A DNA stretch of 14,304 bases from an uncultured Gemmatimonadaceae bacterium (lineage in GTDB: Bacteria > Gemmatimonadota > Gemmatimonadetes > Gemmatimonadales > Gemmatimonadaceae), in NCBI GenBank assembly GCA_955652265.1, contig CATPBD010000002.1, positions 1 to 14,304 on the forward strand, read 5' to 3'. The position numbers and the translations under genes were made by a program. This document shows positions 7,634 to 14,304 of this stretch, in pieces. Position 1 is the stretch's first letter; every line of letters begins with the position of its first letter. A model generated the notes under the pieces. It saw only the letters and a program-made list of their open reading frames with translations, did no database searches and was not told where the DNA came from.

Positions 7634-8880
7634 AGCGAGAATGCCGATGTCTCTTCCAGACTGTGATCGAGCATCAGTGCGTTCAGCTGCGCTCCCTTGG
7701 CCACCTTCGGGTTCGTCTCCGGCACGATGAGAAGCGCGTTGGCCTTGGCCATTGAGGTGAGGGCGCCTGAGCTTTGATGACCCGTGAGTCGCGCTGTCAG
7801 CGTTCCGTCCTCCTGCCTCGTGACGCTCGCCCGGAGAAAGTGCGTGAGCTTGGCCGCGATCTTAACGTCTTCCTCGAGCGTTACGGTGACAGTCCGACGA
7901 AAGAGTCCCGCATGCCCCTGCATTTTTCTCAGAGCTGGTCTGACGAAGAGCTCGAAGCTCACCATCGCCGACACCGGGTTGCCCGAGAGACCGAGCCAGG
8001 GAACCCCGTTCAGCAGTCCGAAAGCGAGCGGCGCGCCGGGTCTCATTTTTACCTTCCAGAATTTCTGCTTCCCGCCGAGCGCGGCGAAGACATCGCGCGC
8101 GTAGTCCAGATCGCCGACCGATACTCCGGCGGAGGTGATAATGAGATCGGATCCGGCGGCCGCATCCAGTTTTTTTCTTAGGGACGCCTTCGTGTCACCG
8201 GTTATGCCGAGATCCTCGGGAATTCCGCCTGCCACTCGCGTAAGCGCTTCCAGCGTGTAACTGTTGGTCGACACTATGCGCCGCGCCGCGATCACCTGGG
8301 CGAAATCGTCGATGTCCACAAGCTCGTTGCCGGAGCTGATGATAGCCACTCGCGGTCGACCGAAGACCTGAACGTTAGCAATCCCACTCGACGCTAATAC
8401 GCCGAGCAACGCCGGCCTGATTGGAGACCCACGCTTCGCCAGCAGGTCACCGCGCTGATAATCCTCGCCCGCGCCGCGGATGTTCTTCCACACGTCGCGA
8501 GCATCGCGGATCTCTACCTTCTCGCTGCCGCCGTCGGTGTCCTCCTTGCGGATAACGGAGTCTGCGCCACCGGGGATCGGCGCTCCCGTCATGATCCGCA
8601 TCGCCTCACCGCGCTTGATTGGCCGCGGCGCAAATTCGCCGGCCGCTATCGTCGCGACGACGCGCAGTCTCACCGGTTCACCGCTCATCACCGGAGTGAT
8701 GTCCGCGGATCGGACCGCATATCCGTCCATCGAGGAATTGCTCCACGGAGGCATCGTCACCGTCGCCGCGACGTCTTCGGCGAGCACTCGACCAAGAGCC
8801 TGGCGCAAAGGAACCGCTTCCGGATCAAGCGTCTTTATCTCGGCGAGGATGCGCTCGCTTGCTTCAGCGACGCTCAGCAC
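7630..8880 (-). CDS. moeA: Molybdopterin molybdenumtransferase MoeA
   Basis: MoeA inserts molybdate into adenylylated molybdopterin, the last common step of Mo cofactor synthesis, in the cytoplasm. With the GTG start at 8880 the product has 416 residues, a normal length, and opens LSVAEASERIL, as family members do. Motifs are SSMDGYAV (49-56), MTGAPIPGGAD (97-107), SSGNEL (182-187; gephyrin has a similar TGNEL), SAGVSVGD (250-257) and GLSGNPVSA (297-305). A domain IV tail follows. An upstream TTG at 8919 would add 13 residues and overlap dacB, so GTG is preferred. The gap to the dacB stop is only 4 nt, and the stop overlaps the methyltransferase start. No other Mo-cofactor gene is visible nearby. 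Confidence 0.95.
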   Translation of the reverse strand: MLSVAEASERILAEIKTLDPEAVPLRQALGRVLAEDVAATVTMPPWSNSSMDGYAVRSADITPVMSGEPVRLRVVATIAAGEFAPRPIKRGEAMRIMTGAPIPGGADSVIRKEDTDGGSEKVEIRDARDVWKNIRGAGEDYQRGDLLAKRGSPIRPALLGVLASSGIANVQVFGRPRVAIISSGNELVDIDDFAQVIAARRIVSTNSYTLEALTRVAGGIPEDLGITGDTKASLRKKLDAAAGSDLIITSAGVSVGDLDYARDVFAALGGKQKFWKVKMRPGAPLAFGLLNGVPWLGLSGNPVSAMVSFELFVRPALRKMQGHAGLFRRTVTVTLEEDVKIAAKLTHFLRASVTRQEDGTLTARLTGHQSSGALTSMAKANALLIVPETNPKVAKGAQLNALMLDHSLEETSAFSL

Positions 8881-8884
8881 GGCG

Positions 8885-10222
8885 TCAGTGCTCCCGGTAC
8901 GCGGCCAGGGCAGCCGCAATCTGGTCGGCGACGTTCGTCACCGTCGAGCCAGGAGTGGTCGTGTTGTTGGCGAGAATGCTGAAGATAAGTCTTTCACCGT
9001 CCGCCGTGGTTACGTACCCCGACAGCGAGCGTGCCTTGGCGAGCGTTCCGGTCTTTGCGTGCACGTTGCCTTCGGCGGGGGTGCCCTTCATCCGGGTGTC
9101 GAGGGTGCCGTCGACGCCGGCAATAGGCAGGGAGTTGTAGAAAGTCGCGAACGCGGTGTCGCGCTGGATCCTGTCGAGCACTCGCACGATCGTCTCGGGT
9201 GTCAGCAAGTCCTGATCGGAGAGGCCGCTACCATCACGGATGACGAATCCGTCGGGCTGAACGCCCCACGCGAGAAGCTGCTGTCCGACGATCTTACGCG
9301 CGCTGTCCGCTGTCCCCAGGCCTCCTCGCTCCAAGCCGATCGTCCTCAGCAGAATCTCGGCGATCTGATTCTGCGACTGTTTCATCAGCGCCGGCAGAAT
9401 CTCGCGCAGGGGCGGAGATATGAGGACAAACAGCGTGTCCATCTTGAAAGGCGTCGATAGAACGCTGTCTTTCACTCCGCCGTCCAGCCTGATGGCTTTG
9501 CGAACCAGTGCGTCGTGGAGCGCGTCCAGATATGCCTTTCCCGGATTCTTTGCCGGACCCGAGTAAAGGCTGTCACGCGCGGTGTCCGGGGGAGGCCGCA
9601 GCGTGGTCGGTGCCATCCCTTCGTTGAAGATCAGCTCGTCCACGCCAGCGCCGTAGTATTCGCCGAGATCGTCCCATTCCCAGCCGTAACCGTAAATCGA
9701 ATCGGGGAACGCGTTCCCCACCCGCGCCAGCGATCCGTTGATCTGTCTGATTCGATGCGCGCGGATCGAATCCGCCAGAGCGTCCATTACGGTTGTCGCG
9801 GTGCCCCGCATCCGATCGCTGACCGTTGGATCTCCGCGGCCAATCACGAGCAGGTTTCCATCGAGAAGGGAGTCGCGCACCTCACCATCGGTGAGAAAAG
9901 TCGTACGGTACTTGTATTCCGGTCCGAGTAGGGTCAGGGCAGCCGCGCTCGTGACGATCTTCATGTTGGAGGCAGGCATGAACAGCTTGCCCGAATTCTT
10001 TGAGTAAAGCGTATCGCCGGTGCGGGGGTTGACGATCAGCACACCCCATTGCGCATTCCTGAATGCCGGCTGCGCCGTCAGCGAGTCGATCTCGTGCCGC
10101 AACTCGCCGCGCGACGACGTGAGGTGAGCCGTCTTCATCACCGTCACGCATGCGGTGAGGGCAAATGGCGCGATCGACACGACAAAGGCACGCACGCTTC
10201 TGTGCGCAAAAGAAACGAACAC
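8885..10222 (-). CDS. dacB: D-alanyl-D-alanine carboxypeptidase/endopeptidase, PBP4 (S13) family, predicted lipoprotein
   Basis: S13 enzymes trim or cut cross-links of peptidoglycan stem peptides in the periplasm. The 445-residue product carries the three penicillin-binding motifs: SNMK (S85-K88, nucleophile and lysine), SQN (283-285) and KTG (390-392, in HAKTGTL). The block GNLLVIGRGDPTVSD is typical of the family. The N-terminus is a lipoprotein signal: a charged start, a hydrophobic stretch and a lipobox LTAC with Cys25. The enzyme should therefore be lipid-anchored, probably to the outer membrane, whereas E. coli DacB is not a lipoprotein. The start is GTG, with AGGGAG (10234-10239) 11 nt upstream inside the end of the pterin-synthase gene. 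The intergenic gap is 8 nt. Family assignment is confident; the balance of carboxypeptidase and endopeptidase activity is not predictable. Confidence 0.93.
   Translation of the reverse strand: MFVSFAHRSVRAFVVSIAPFALTACVTVMKTAHLTSSRGELRHEIDSLTAQPAFRNAQWGVLIVNPRTGDTLYSKNSGKLFMPASNMKIVTSAAALTLLGPEYKYRTTFLTDGEVRDSLLDGNLLVIGRGDPTVSDRMRGTATTVMDALADSIRAHRIRQINGSLARVGNAFPDSIYGYGWEWDDLGEYYGAGVDELIFNEGMAPTTLRPPPDTARDSLYSGPAKNPGKAYLDALHDALVRKAIRLDGGVKDSVLSTPFKMDTLFVLISPPLREILPALMKQSQNQIAEILLRTIGLERGGLGTADSARKIVGQQLLAWGVQPDGFVIRDGSGLSDQDLLTPETIVRVLDRIQRDTAFATFYNSLPIAGVDGTLDTRMKGTPAEGNVHAKTGTLAKARSLSGYVTTADGERLIFSILANNTTTPGSTVTNVADQIAAALAAYREH
8891..8895 (-). promoter_or_regulatory. Ribosome binding site that sets the moeA start
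   Basis: On the - strand, GGGAG inside the last dacB codons lies 10 nt before the GTG at 8880. This supports the shorter MoeA and coupling of moeA translation to dacB. Confidence 0.55.
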
Positions 10223-10230
10223 TTTTTCGA

Positions 10231-10653
10231 TTACTCCCTGCTATAGGTCGCGCTGAGACTGTCGTCTTCGCCGACAATCACGCGCATCACTTTCGCCGGC
10301 TTCGGCAGCTCGCGGTCCACGCGCTCGAATATGAAGCGCGCAAGATTCTCCCCAGTGGGGACGAGCTTCCCGTCCCCAAATTCCGGCACGTCGAGATTGA
10401 TGTTGCGATGATCGAACCGGTCCTTTACCTGCTTTTTCAGAATATCATCCAACACGCCCAGATCGATCACGAACCCGGTAGTCTCGTCGATCGGGCCACC
10501 TATTGTGACGTCACACACATAAGTGTGACCGTGGTAGTTGGGCCACGCACACGCCCCGAAGGTCGCGGCGTTCTTCTCATCGCTCCAGTCCGGACGGCTG
10601 TAGCGATGCGCGGCGGAAAACGAAATCCGTCTGGTAAGAGAGGCGCTCGGCAA
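10231..10653 (-). CDS. 6-pyruvoyl-tetrahydropterin synthase / 6-carboxytetrahydropterin synthase (QueD) family
   Basis: This family converts dihydroneopterin triphosphate to 6-pyruvoyl- or 6-carboxy-tetrahydropterin; the latter is the queuosine route. The 140 residues show the zinc histidines H16 (FSAAH) and H41/H43 (HGH). Catalytic candidates are C35, the D81-H82 pair in FDHRN, and E129. PTGEN (99-103) matches the pterin-binding block. The spacing Cys-x5-His-Gly-His equals that of animal PTPS (CNNPNGHGH) as I remember it, and differs from E. coli QueD (CAHLHGH, Cys-x3). The exact product is therefore open, and I give no symbol. The start is TTG, one base after the BON gene stop (TAG-G-TTG), with no clear ribosome binding site, so re-initiation is likely. 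No queC, queE or queF is visible in the window. Confidence 0.88.
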   Translation of the reverse strand: MPSASLTRRISFSAAHRYSRPDWSDEKNAATFGACAWPNYHGHTYVCDVTIGGPIDETTGFVIDLGVLDDILKKQVKDRFDHRNINLDVPEFGDGKLVPTGENLARFIFERVDRELPKPAKVMRVIVGEDDSLSATYSRE

Positions 10654-10654
10654 C

Positions 10655-11170
10655 CTAGTCGTCGTCGTTCATCACGTTGGGAGTCGCGTCCGGACCGCTC
10701 ACGCCTTCGGGCGTCGGGCCGTCTGGTGGATTCCACGGAATCCCCTCCGCTATCGACTGCTGAACGTCGGTAGTTCCGAATAGCTCCGCGCGCAGGTCCT
10801 CGTGGAGGTGCTCGGCCTCGGGATCCTCGGGTCTGGGCCGATCGCCAAGCAAGAGGCCCTCGTGCAGCTCCTCATCCACCAGATGCTCATCGATTGGCAG
10901 CGGACTCTCGGCCCGCCGGATCGGATCCACCACCAAGTCGTTCTTTACTTTCTTGATCCCGACCAGGTCGGTGACTACGTGCTCGACGATGCGAAACTCT
11001 TCTTCGGTGCCTACGCGTCCGGAGAGCCGTACGACCCCGCCGCGCACGGCAACATCTACATCGTTCGGGTCGAAAGCGAGCTGTTCGTCGAGCCGATCTC
11101 GAACGAGCGCACGCAGCTCGCCATCGGTCAGCTCATCGATCTCATCGATGTCCTCATAATCCTTTTCCAC
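10655..11170 (-). CDS. Acidic BON-domain protein without signal peptide
   Basis: The 171-residue product has a single BON domain (about 17-81) with the typical pattern: a helix (ELRALVRDRLDEQL), a strand plus glycine turn (VDVAVRGGVVRLSGRVGT), a helix and a final strand (VKNDLVVD). BON domains are small lipid- or ligand-contacting modules, usually in periplasmic proteins such as OsmY. This one lacks a signal peptide or membrane segment, so it looks cytoplasmic. The rest is acidic and low in complexity, with a short conserved-looking segment IAEGIPWNPPDGP (140-152) and a tail of aspartates. The GTG start has GGAGG 4 nt upstream (11175-11179). It sits between the outer-membrane gene (35-nt gap) and the pterin-synthase gene. 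Function is unknown. Confidence 0.8.
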   Translation of the reverse strand: MEKDYEDIDEIDELTDGELRALVRDRLDEQLAFDPNDVDVAVRGGVVRLSGRVGTEEEFRIVEHVVTDLVGIKKVKNDLVVDPIRRAESPLPIDEHLVDEELHEGLLLGDRPRPEDPEAEHLHEDLRAELFGTTDVQQSIAEGIPWNPPDGPTPEGVSGPDATPNVMNDDD

Positions 11171-11205
11171 CGTTCCTCCGACTCCGCCCCGTAAGGCGGT
11201 TCAGG

Positions 11206-11892
11206 TTACCGGAAGAACAGCAGTGATGCGCCGAGCGTGAGAGCCCGATTGTTCTTCCAAAATGAGCGCGCCTGGTTGCCGGTCACGGCAGCCGTCCCAC
11301 CGGTGGGAGTAACGTAGTACGCGGCTGGGTACTTCAACTGGTAGAGGTAGTCGTTCCAGTCCGCTGTCAGCTGAAAACGCCCGCCCGGGACATACCTTAG
11401 CCCACCGCCAAATGAAAATGCAAACGGGGTGCCGAAGGTGTAGGGATCAGACTTGACCGAGCAGCTGCAGCTGGCCACGCCGGCGCCAAAATTCACGACC
11501 GGCACTATGTCGTGGAAGCTTTTCTGGCCAGTGAGATTCAGCGAAAGATCAATGTCGTACAAATTGACCGAGACGTTCTGCTTCCCGAGCTGCTGCGCAG
11601 TTCCGATCTTGGTGGGATCGATCGGGAACCGCTCGGTGTTGACGTGCGACCAGCGCGCCATCAGGTAAGCGGGACCGCCAACGTGTATCTGGTAGCGGAG
11701 CCCGTACATCGGACCGTCGCGCGGCGCGATCCCGATTGGATCCTTTCCCGACCTGTAATGCCCGCCCAAGAACGTAAGCTCCTGACTGGTCTCCAAGTCG
11801 CGGTACGGACTGTTTTCAGGAAGATGTCCGACCTGCGCGCGAGCGGTGGTCGCGACCAGAGCAAGCGCAAGCGCGCTGATGAATTGCTTCAC
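11206..11892 (-). CDS. Small outer-membrane beta-barrel protein (hypothetical)
   Basis: The 228-residue product starts with a Sec signal peptide, MKQFISALALALVATTARA, cleaved before Gln20. The mature part consists of alternating strands rich in aromatic residues and glycine (YGLRYQIHVGGPAYLMARW, FAFSFGGGLRYVPG, LTLGASLLFF) with polar turns, as in small 8-strand barrels. The C-terminus ends ...LLFFR rather than in a bare phenylalanine, a mild departure from the usual OMP signal. A CSC pair (C142, C144) sits between two predicted strands. The start is a GTG that overlaps the gpmI stop (TAGTG), with GGAG 7 nt upstream (11900-11903), so translation is coupled to gpmI. I do not recognise the exact family and cannot name a substrate. 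Confidence 0.75.
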   Translation of the reverse strand: MKQFISALALALVATTARAQVGHLPENSPYRDLETSQELTFLGGHYRSGKDPIGIAPRDGPMYGLRYQIHVGGPAYLMARWSHVNTERFPIDPTKIGTAQQLGKQNVSVNLYDIDLSLNLTGQKSFHDIVPVVNFGAGVASCSCSVKSDPYTFGTPFAFSFGGGLRYVPGGRFQLTADWNDYLYQLKYPAAYYVTPTGGTAAVTGNQARSFWKNNRALTLGASLLFFR

Positions 11893-13442
11893 TAATCCAC
11901 TCCAAGATTGACGCCGCTCATCTCTGGCGGCTGCTCGATTCCGAGCATTGATAATATAGTTGGCGCGACATCACACAGAGCGCCTCCCGAGCGGAGTCGC
12001 TGCTCCTGATCCCAATCCACGATGACGAACGGCACCGGATTCGTGGTATGCGCGGTGTGCGGACCGCCGGTCTCCGGATCGATCATCATTTCGGCATTGC
12101 CATGGTCCGCCGTAACGATGAGCCGCATTCCCGCGCTCTCCGCCGTCTTTAGAACGCGCGACAGGCAGCGATCGACAGTCTCGACGGCTTTGATTGTCGC
12201 CGGAATCGATCCGCTGTGGCCCACCATGTCCGCATTCGCGTAGTTGCAGAGAATGAAATCCTGCTCTCCCGAGGAAATCCCCTTGCACAGCGCGTCGGTC
12301 ACGCCTTCAGCGCTCATCTCCGGCTTGAGATCGTAGGTCGCCACTTTTGGTCTCGGGACGAGCACTCTGGTCTCGCACGGATACGGCTGCTCGACACCGC
12401 CGTTGAAGAAGTAAGTCACGTGCGGATACTTCTCGGTTTCCGCTGTCTTGAGCATCGATAGCCCGCGCGAAGATAGAACCTCGGCCAGGATGCGTTTCAT
12501 CGAGCTAGGCTCGAAGGCTACCGGAACGTCGAAGGTCTTGTCGTAGTTTGTGAGTGTCGTGACGGATACCTTCGGGCGGCGCGATATCTTGAACCCATCG
12601 AAATCGGGATCGATCAGAGCCCGCACGATCTGTCGCATCCTGTCCGAGCGATAATTGAAGCAGATCACCGCGTCGCCGTCCCGCATCGGCGCGACGGGTT
12701 TGCCGTTCTCCGTCACCACCACCGGCAACATGAATTCGTCCGTCTTTCCCGACTCGTAACCCCGTCGAATTGCATCGAGCGGATCGGTAACCGGGGTCCC
12801 TTCGCCCAGGACGATCGCCCGGTACGCGAGCTCCGCGCGGTCCCACCGCCGATCGCGATCCATCGCGTAGTAACGTCCCGAAATGCTGGCGATCTTGGCT
12901 GGACTCCCGATCTTTCGAATGTATGCGAGTAATTGCTGCATGTAGCCGAGCGCCGACTTGGGCATCGTGTCGCGCCCGTCGAGAAAGGCGTGGATCGCGA
13001 CGCGCTCGACGCGCTGTCGCTTGGCGAGATCCAGCAGTGCGTACAGGTGCTGGTCAATCGCGTGCACTCCACCCGCGCCGATCAAACCCATCAGATGCAG
13101 TGTCCCGCCATTGTCTTTCGCCTGACGGCATGCACCCACCAACGCGGGATTGGTGTAGAAGCTCCCGTCGGCGATGGCCGAAGAGATGCGTACAAGATCC
13201 TGCATAACCACTCTTCCCGCACCGAGATTGAGATGTCCGACTTCGCTGTTGCCCATCTGCCCTGCGGGCAGACCGACGCGAAGTCCTGATGCTTCGAGCA
13301 GGGTGCGCGACCCGCGACTCCACAGAGAGTCCCAGGTGGGCGTGTCGGCGAGAGCGATTGCGTTTCCGTCAGTTTCGGGGCGATAGCCCCATCCATCGAG
13401 TACGATGAGCGCGACTGGCCGCGCGCGCTGTGGTATGGCCAT
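11892..13442 (-). CDS. gpmI: 2,3-bisphosphoglycerate-independent phosphoglycerate mutase
   Basis: GpmI interconverts 3- and 2-phosphoglycerate in glycolysis and gluconeogenesis, using two Mn ions and a phosphoserine intermediate. The 516 residues are a normal full length. Visible motifs are LDGWG (15-19, metal Asp16), GNSEVGH (64-70, nucleophile Ser66), GGVH (124-127), FLDGRD (153-158), SGRYYAMDRD (188-197), NYRSDR (263-268), KTAETEK (332-338), NADMVGHSG (403-411, metal ligands Asp405 and His409), TADHGN (444-449, Asp446 and His447) and PHTAH with metal His465. All catalytic and metal residues are present. The start is ATG within an AT-rich leader. It is the first gene of the leftward cluster and is divergent from the gene at 13493. 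No other glycolytic gene is nearby. Confidence 0.97.
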   Translation of the reverse strand: MAIPQRARPVALIVLDGWGYRPETDGNAIALADTPTWDSLWSRGSRTLLEASGLRVGLPAGQMGNSEVGHLNLGAGRVVMQDLVRISSAIADGSFYTNPALVGACRQAKDNGGTLHLMGLIGAGGVHAIDQHLYALLDLAKRQRVERVAIHAFLDGRDTMPKSALGYMQQLLAYIRKIGSPAKIASISGRYYAMDRDRRWDRAELAYRAIVLGEGTPVTDPLDAIRRGYESGKTDEFMLPVVVTENGKPVAPMRDGDAVICFNYRSDRMRQIVRALIDPDFDGFKISRRPKVSVTTLTNYDKTFDVPVAFEPSSMKRILAEVLSSRGLSMLKTAETEKYPHVTYFFNGGVEQPYPCETRVLVPRPKVATYDLKPEMSAEGVTDALCKGISSGEQDFILCNYANADMVGHSGSIPATIKAVETVDRCLSRVLKTAESAGMRLIVTADHGNAEMMIDPETGGPHTAHTTNPVPFVIVDWDQEQRLRSGGALCDVAPTILSMLGIEQPPEMSGVNLGVD

Positions 13443-13492
13443 TATATCAATAATTTAATCCCACTCTGACTTGCGGGGCACGAAGGGCAACA
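13443..13492. promoter_or_regulatory. Divergent intergenic region between gpmI and the + strand gene
   Basis: This 50-bp gap contains a clear AT-rich patch (13443-13459) in otherwise GC-rich DNA. It must hold the translation signals of both genes and probably at least the leftward promoter. On the - strand TTAAAT and TATAAT-like strings occur, but the TATAAT runs into the gpmI ATG itself, so it cannot be a normal -10 for this start. AAGGG (13483-13487) lies 5 nt before the + strand ATG. Exact promoter boxes cannot be fixed. Confidence 0.35.
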
Positions 13493-14161
13493 ATGGAGAT
13501 CTTCCGACCGAAGGAACCCGGACCAGAAACGCGACGTCGAGCCGAGCGAGAGGGTGAAGGTGACCGCCGTCGCGGCACTTGGCGCGACTTCCGCCGCGCG
13601 TATCCGGGATTCGTGTTCGTGCTCGGGTTAGGGCTGGCGGCGATGGTCGCCGTCGACGCCTGGCTCGTTCTAAAGCGAGTGCAGTACAATCACGACGTCG
13701 CTCAGCTCAGAGCGCACATGACCGAAGCCGAGCGTGAGCGGACGGACGCGATAGTGGAGTCGGAGCAGAACAAGCTGCGAATAGCGATCGAGCTCGCCAA
13801 GCTTCAGGCCAAGTTCGCCAAGAAGCTGCACTTGAACGTATCCATCGACAGCTCCCGGATGTACCTCACGCGCGAGGGAGCTCTCCTGCGCGAGATGCCG
13901 GTGCAGTTCGGGCCCGAGCGCACGGCTTCCGATTCCTCCGCTGCACCTCCGGCGGCGGTGCCGCGCGGAGAGCGAACCATCGCCGATCTCTCCGACACGA
14001 AGATCACTCTCGATGGCGGCGCATACATCCTGGCGTCAAAAAGCCGCGACCTCACCGCCGACACGTCCGCCATTCCACCGGGCTCACTGCGAATCAGCGT
14101 CGAGGACATGAAGGCGATCATGCCGAACCTTAGCGCGGGGATGAAGGTATACTTCTACTGA
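13493..14161 (+). CDS. Membrane-anchored coiled-coil protein with degenerate L,D-transpeptidase-like domain
   Basis: The 222-residue product has a charged cytoplasmic N-terminus (1-36), one membrane helix (about 39-61), a charged coiled-coil-like helix (about 64-112) and a C-terminal domain that should face the periplasm. That domain resembles the start and end of YkuD L,D-transpeptidases: LNVSIDSSRMYLTREGALL (114-132) fits the usual strand pair 'vdls.qrlyvyrdG', and PGSLRISVED (196-205) followed by AGMKVYFY fits 'HGCxRxSxED ... GtpVyi'. The catalytic His and Cys of HGC read Pro196 and Ser198, and the domain is short, so activity is unlikely. It may be a scaffold or sensor at the cell wall. 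The fold resemblance is my reading of short motifs and needs profile confirmation. The gene is divergent from gpmI, and a similarly oriented membrane gene follows. Confidence 0.75.
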   Translation: MEIFRPKEPGPETRRRAEREGEGDRRRGTWRDFRRAYPGFVFVLGLGLAAMVAVDAWLVLKRVQYNHDVAQLRAHMTEAERERTDAIVESEQNKLRIAIELAKLQAKFAKKLHLNVSIDSSRMYLTREGALLREMPVQFGPERTASDSSAAPPAAVPRGERTIADLSDTKITLDGGAYILASKSRDLTADTSAIPPGSLRISVEDMKAIMPNLSAGMKVYFY

Positions 14162-14173
14162 AGACGCATGTAT

Positions 14174-14193
14174 TCAACGCGTCGTTGACTTTT
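14174..14193 (+). terminator. Weak hairpin between the two right-hand + strand genes
   Basis: TCAACG (14174-14179) and CGTTGA (14183-14188) form a perfect 6-bp stem with a 3-nt loop, followed by CTTTT. The stem is short and only moderately GC-rich, so it may attenuate rather than stop transcription into the gene at 14207. Confidence 0.25.
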
Positions 14194-14206
14194 AAGAGGT
14201 AGCGAG

Positions 14207-14304
14207 ATGGGAGTGGGCAGAATTTTTTCGTACGGCGGCAAGAACGTCTGGCTGCTGATACTAGGCTTTGTCGCCGCTGCGGTCCTGAGCGTGATGCTGC
14301 TCAC
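14207..14304 (+). CDS. N-terminus of a membrane protein (cut by window end)
   Basis: The ATG at 14207 is preceded by AAGAGGT (14194-14200) at a good distance. The frame stays open to the window edge, giving about 32 residues. After MGVGRIFSYGGKNVW comes a strongly hydrophobic run (LLILGFVAAAVLSVMLL), which is a signal anchor or uncleaved membrane helix. It lies 45 bp after the preceding gene on the same strand and is probably co-transcribed. The family cannot be recognised from this fragment. Confidence 0.6.
   Translation, partial: MGVGRIFSYGGKNVWLLILGFVAAAVLSVMLL

Noticed and set aside
8319..8336. MoeA motif SSGNEL with Asn in place of the Asp of TGDEL
   Set aside because: The same Asn occurs in gephyrin (TGNEL) and the functional Glu is present, so this is normal variation.
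8881..8919. TTG start for moeA overlapping the end of dacB
   Set aside because: The extra 13 residues are not MoeA-like. The GTG at 8880 has GGGAG upstream and begins with the standard N-terminal sequence.
10802..11194. A 130-codon open frame on the + strand opposite the BON gene
   Set aside because: The - strand frame has a recognisable BON domain, a good ribosome binding site and operon spacing. The + frame has no family resemblance and is a shadow of GC-rich coding sequence.
11171..11205. CCGCC/GGCGG hairpin between the outer-membrane gene and the BON gene
   Set aside because: The stem has only 5 bp and no T tract follows, so I do not call it a terminator.
13056..13100. GpmI motif reads IGAGGVHAID instead of the common SDGGVHSH
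   Set aside because: The catalytic His127 and glycines are kept. As I remember, GGVHA variants occur in other bacterial GpmI proteins, so I do not count it as a loss of function.
1..14304. Defence island, prophage, CRISPR or transposon system
   Set aside because: I saw no direct-repeat array, transposase, integrase, nuclease or toxin motifs in the recognisable frames. CPBP proteins can relate to bacteriocin immunity, but no bacteriocin gene is adjacent within the window.

Overview
This is a GC-rich, densely coded window from a Gram-negative, respiring bacterium. Indicators are a lipobox PBP4, a small outer-membrane-barrel protein, and an ETF/ETF-quinone oxidoreductase operon. Frequent GTG and TTG starts and the general look of the proteins suggest Gemmatimonadota. 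That placement is my judgement from sequence style, not a database result.

Left part, + strand. The window opens inside a very large membrane protein (2-3229) with a CPBP (Abi/CAAX-type) intramembrane protease domain. The whole protein is an internal duplication: copy A keeps the protease motifs and copy B has lost them. A strong hairpin (3289-3325) follows. Next comes the overlapping operon etfB-etfA-ETF-QO (3385-6796), which passes electrons from acyl-CoA and other flavin dehydrogenases to the quinone pool. The ETF-QO lacks one of the four cysteines that normally hold its [4Fe-4S] cluster.

Middle and right part, - strand. Seven tightly packed genes read leftwards from 13442 to 6920: gpmI, an outer-membrane protein, a BON-domain protein, a 6-pyruvoyl-tetrahydropterin synthase/QueD homologue, a lipoprotein PBP4-type peptidase (dacB-like), moeA and a class I methyltransferase. 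Most junctions overlap or are separated by a few bases; the largest gap is 35 bp, so they probably form one operon. The methyltransferase has the DxxY and DPGR signatures of METTL20-like protein-lysine methyltransferases. It ends tail-to-tail with the ETF operon, whose EtfB carries the lysine cluster such enzymes modify elsewhere. A hairpin with a T tract (6861-6888) probably ends this operon.

Far right, + strand. A gene divergent from gpmI (13493-14161) encodes a membrane-anchored coiled-coil protein with an L,D-transpeptidase-like C-terminus. Its HGC catalytic motif reads PGS, so it looks like a pseudoenzyme. The first bases of another membrane protein gene (from 14207) run off the window.

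I see no tRNA, rRNA, CRISPR array, insertion sequence or phage gene. This looks like chromosomal core and envelope territory. The unusual signals are variant or degenerate versions of known families rather than an obvious accessory island.
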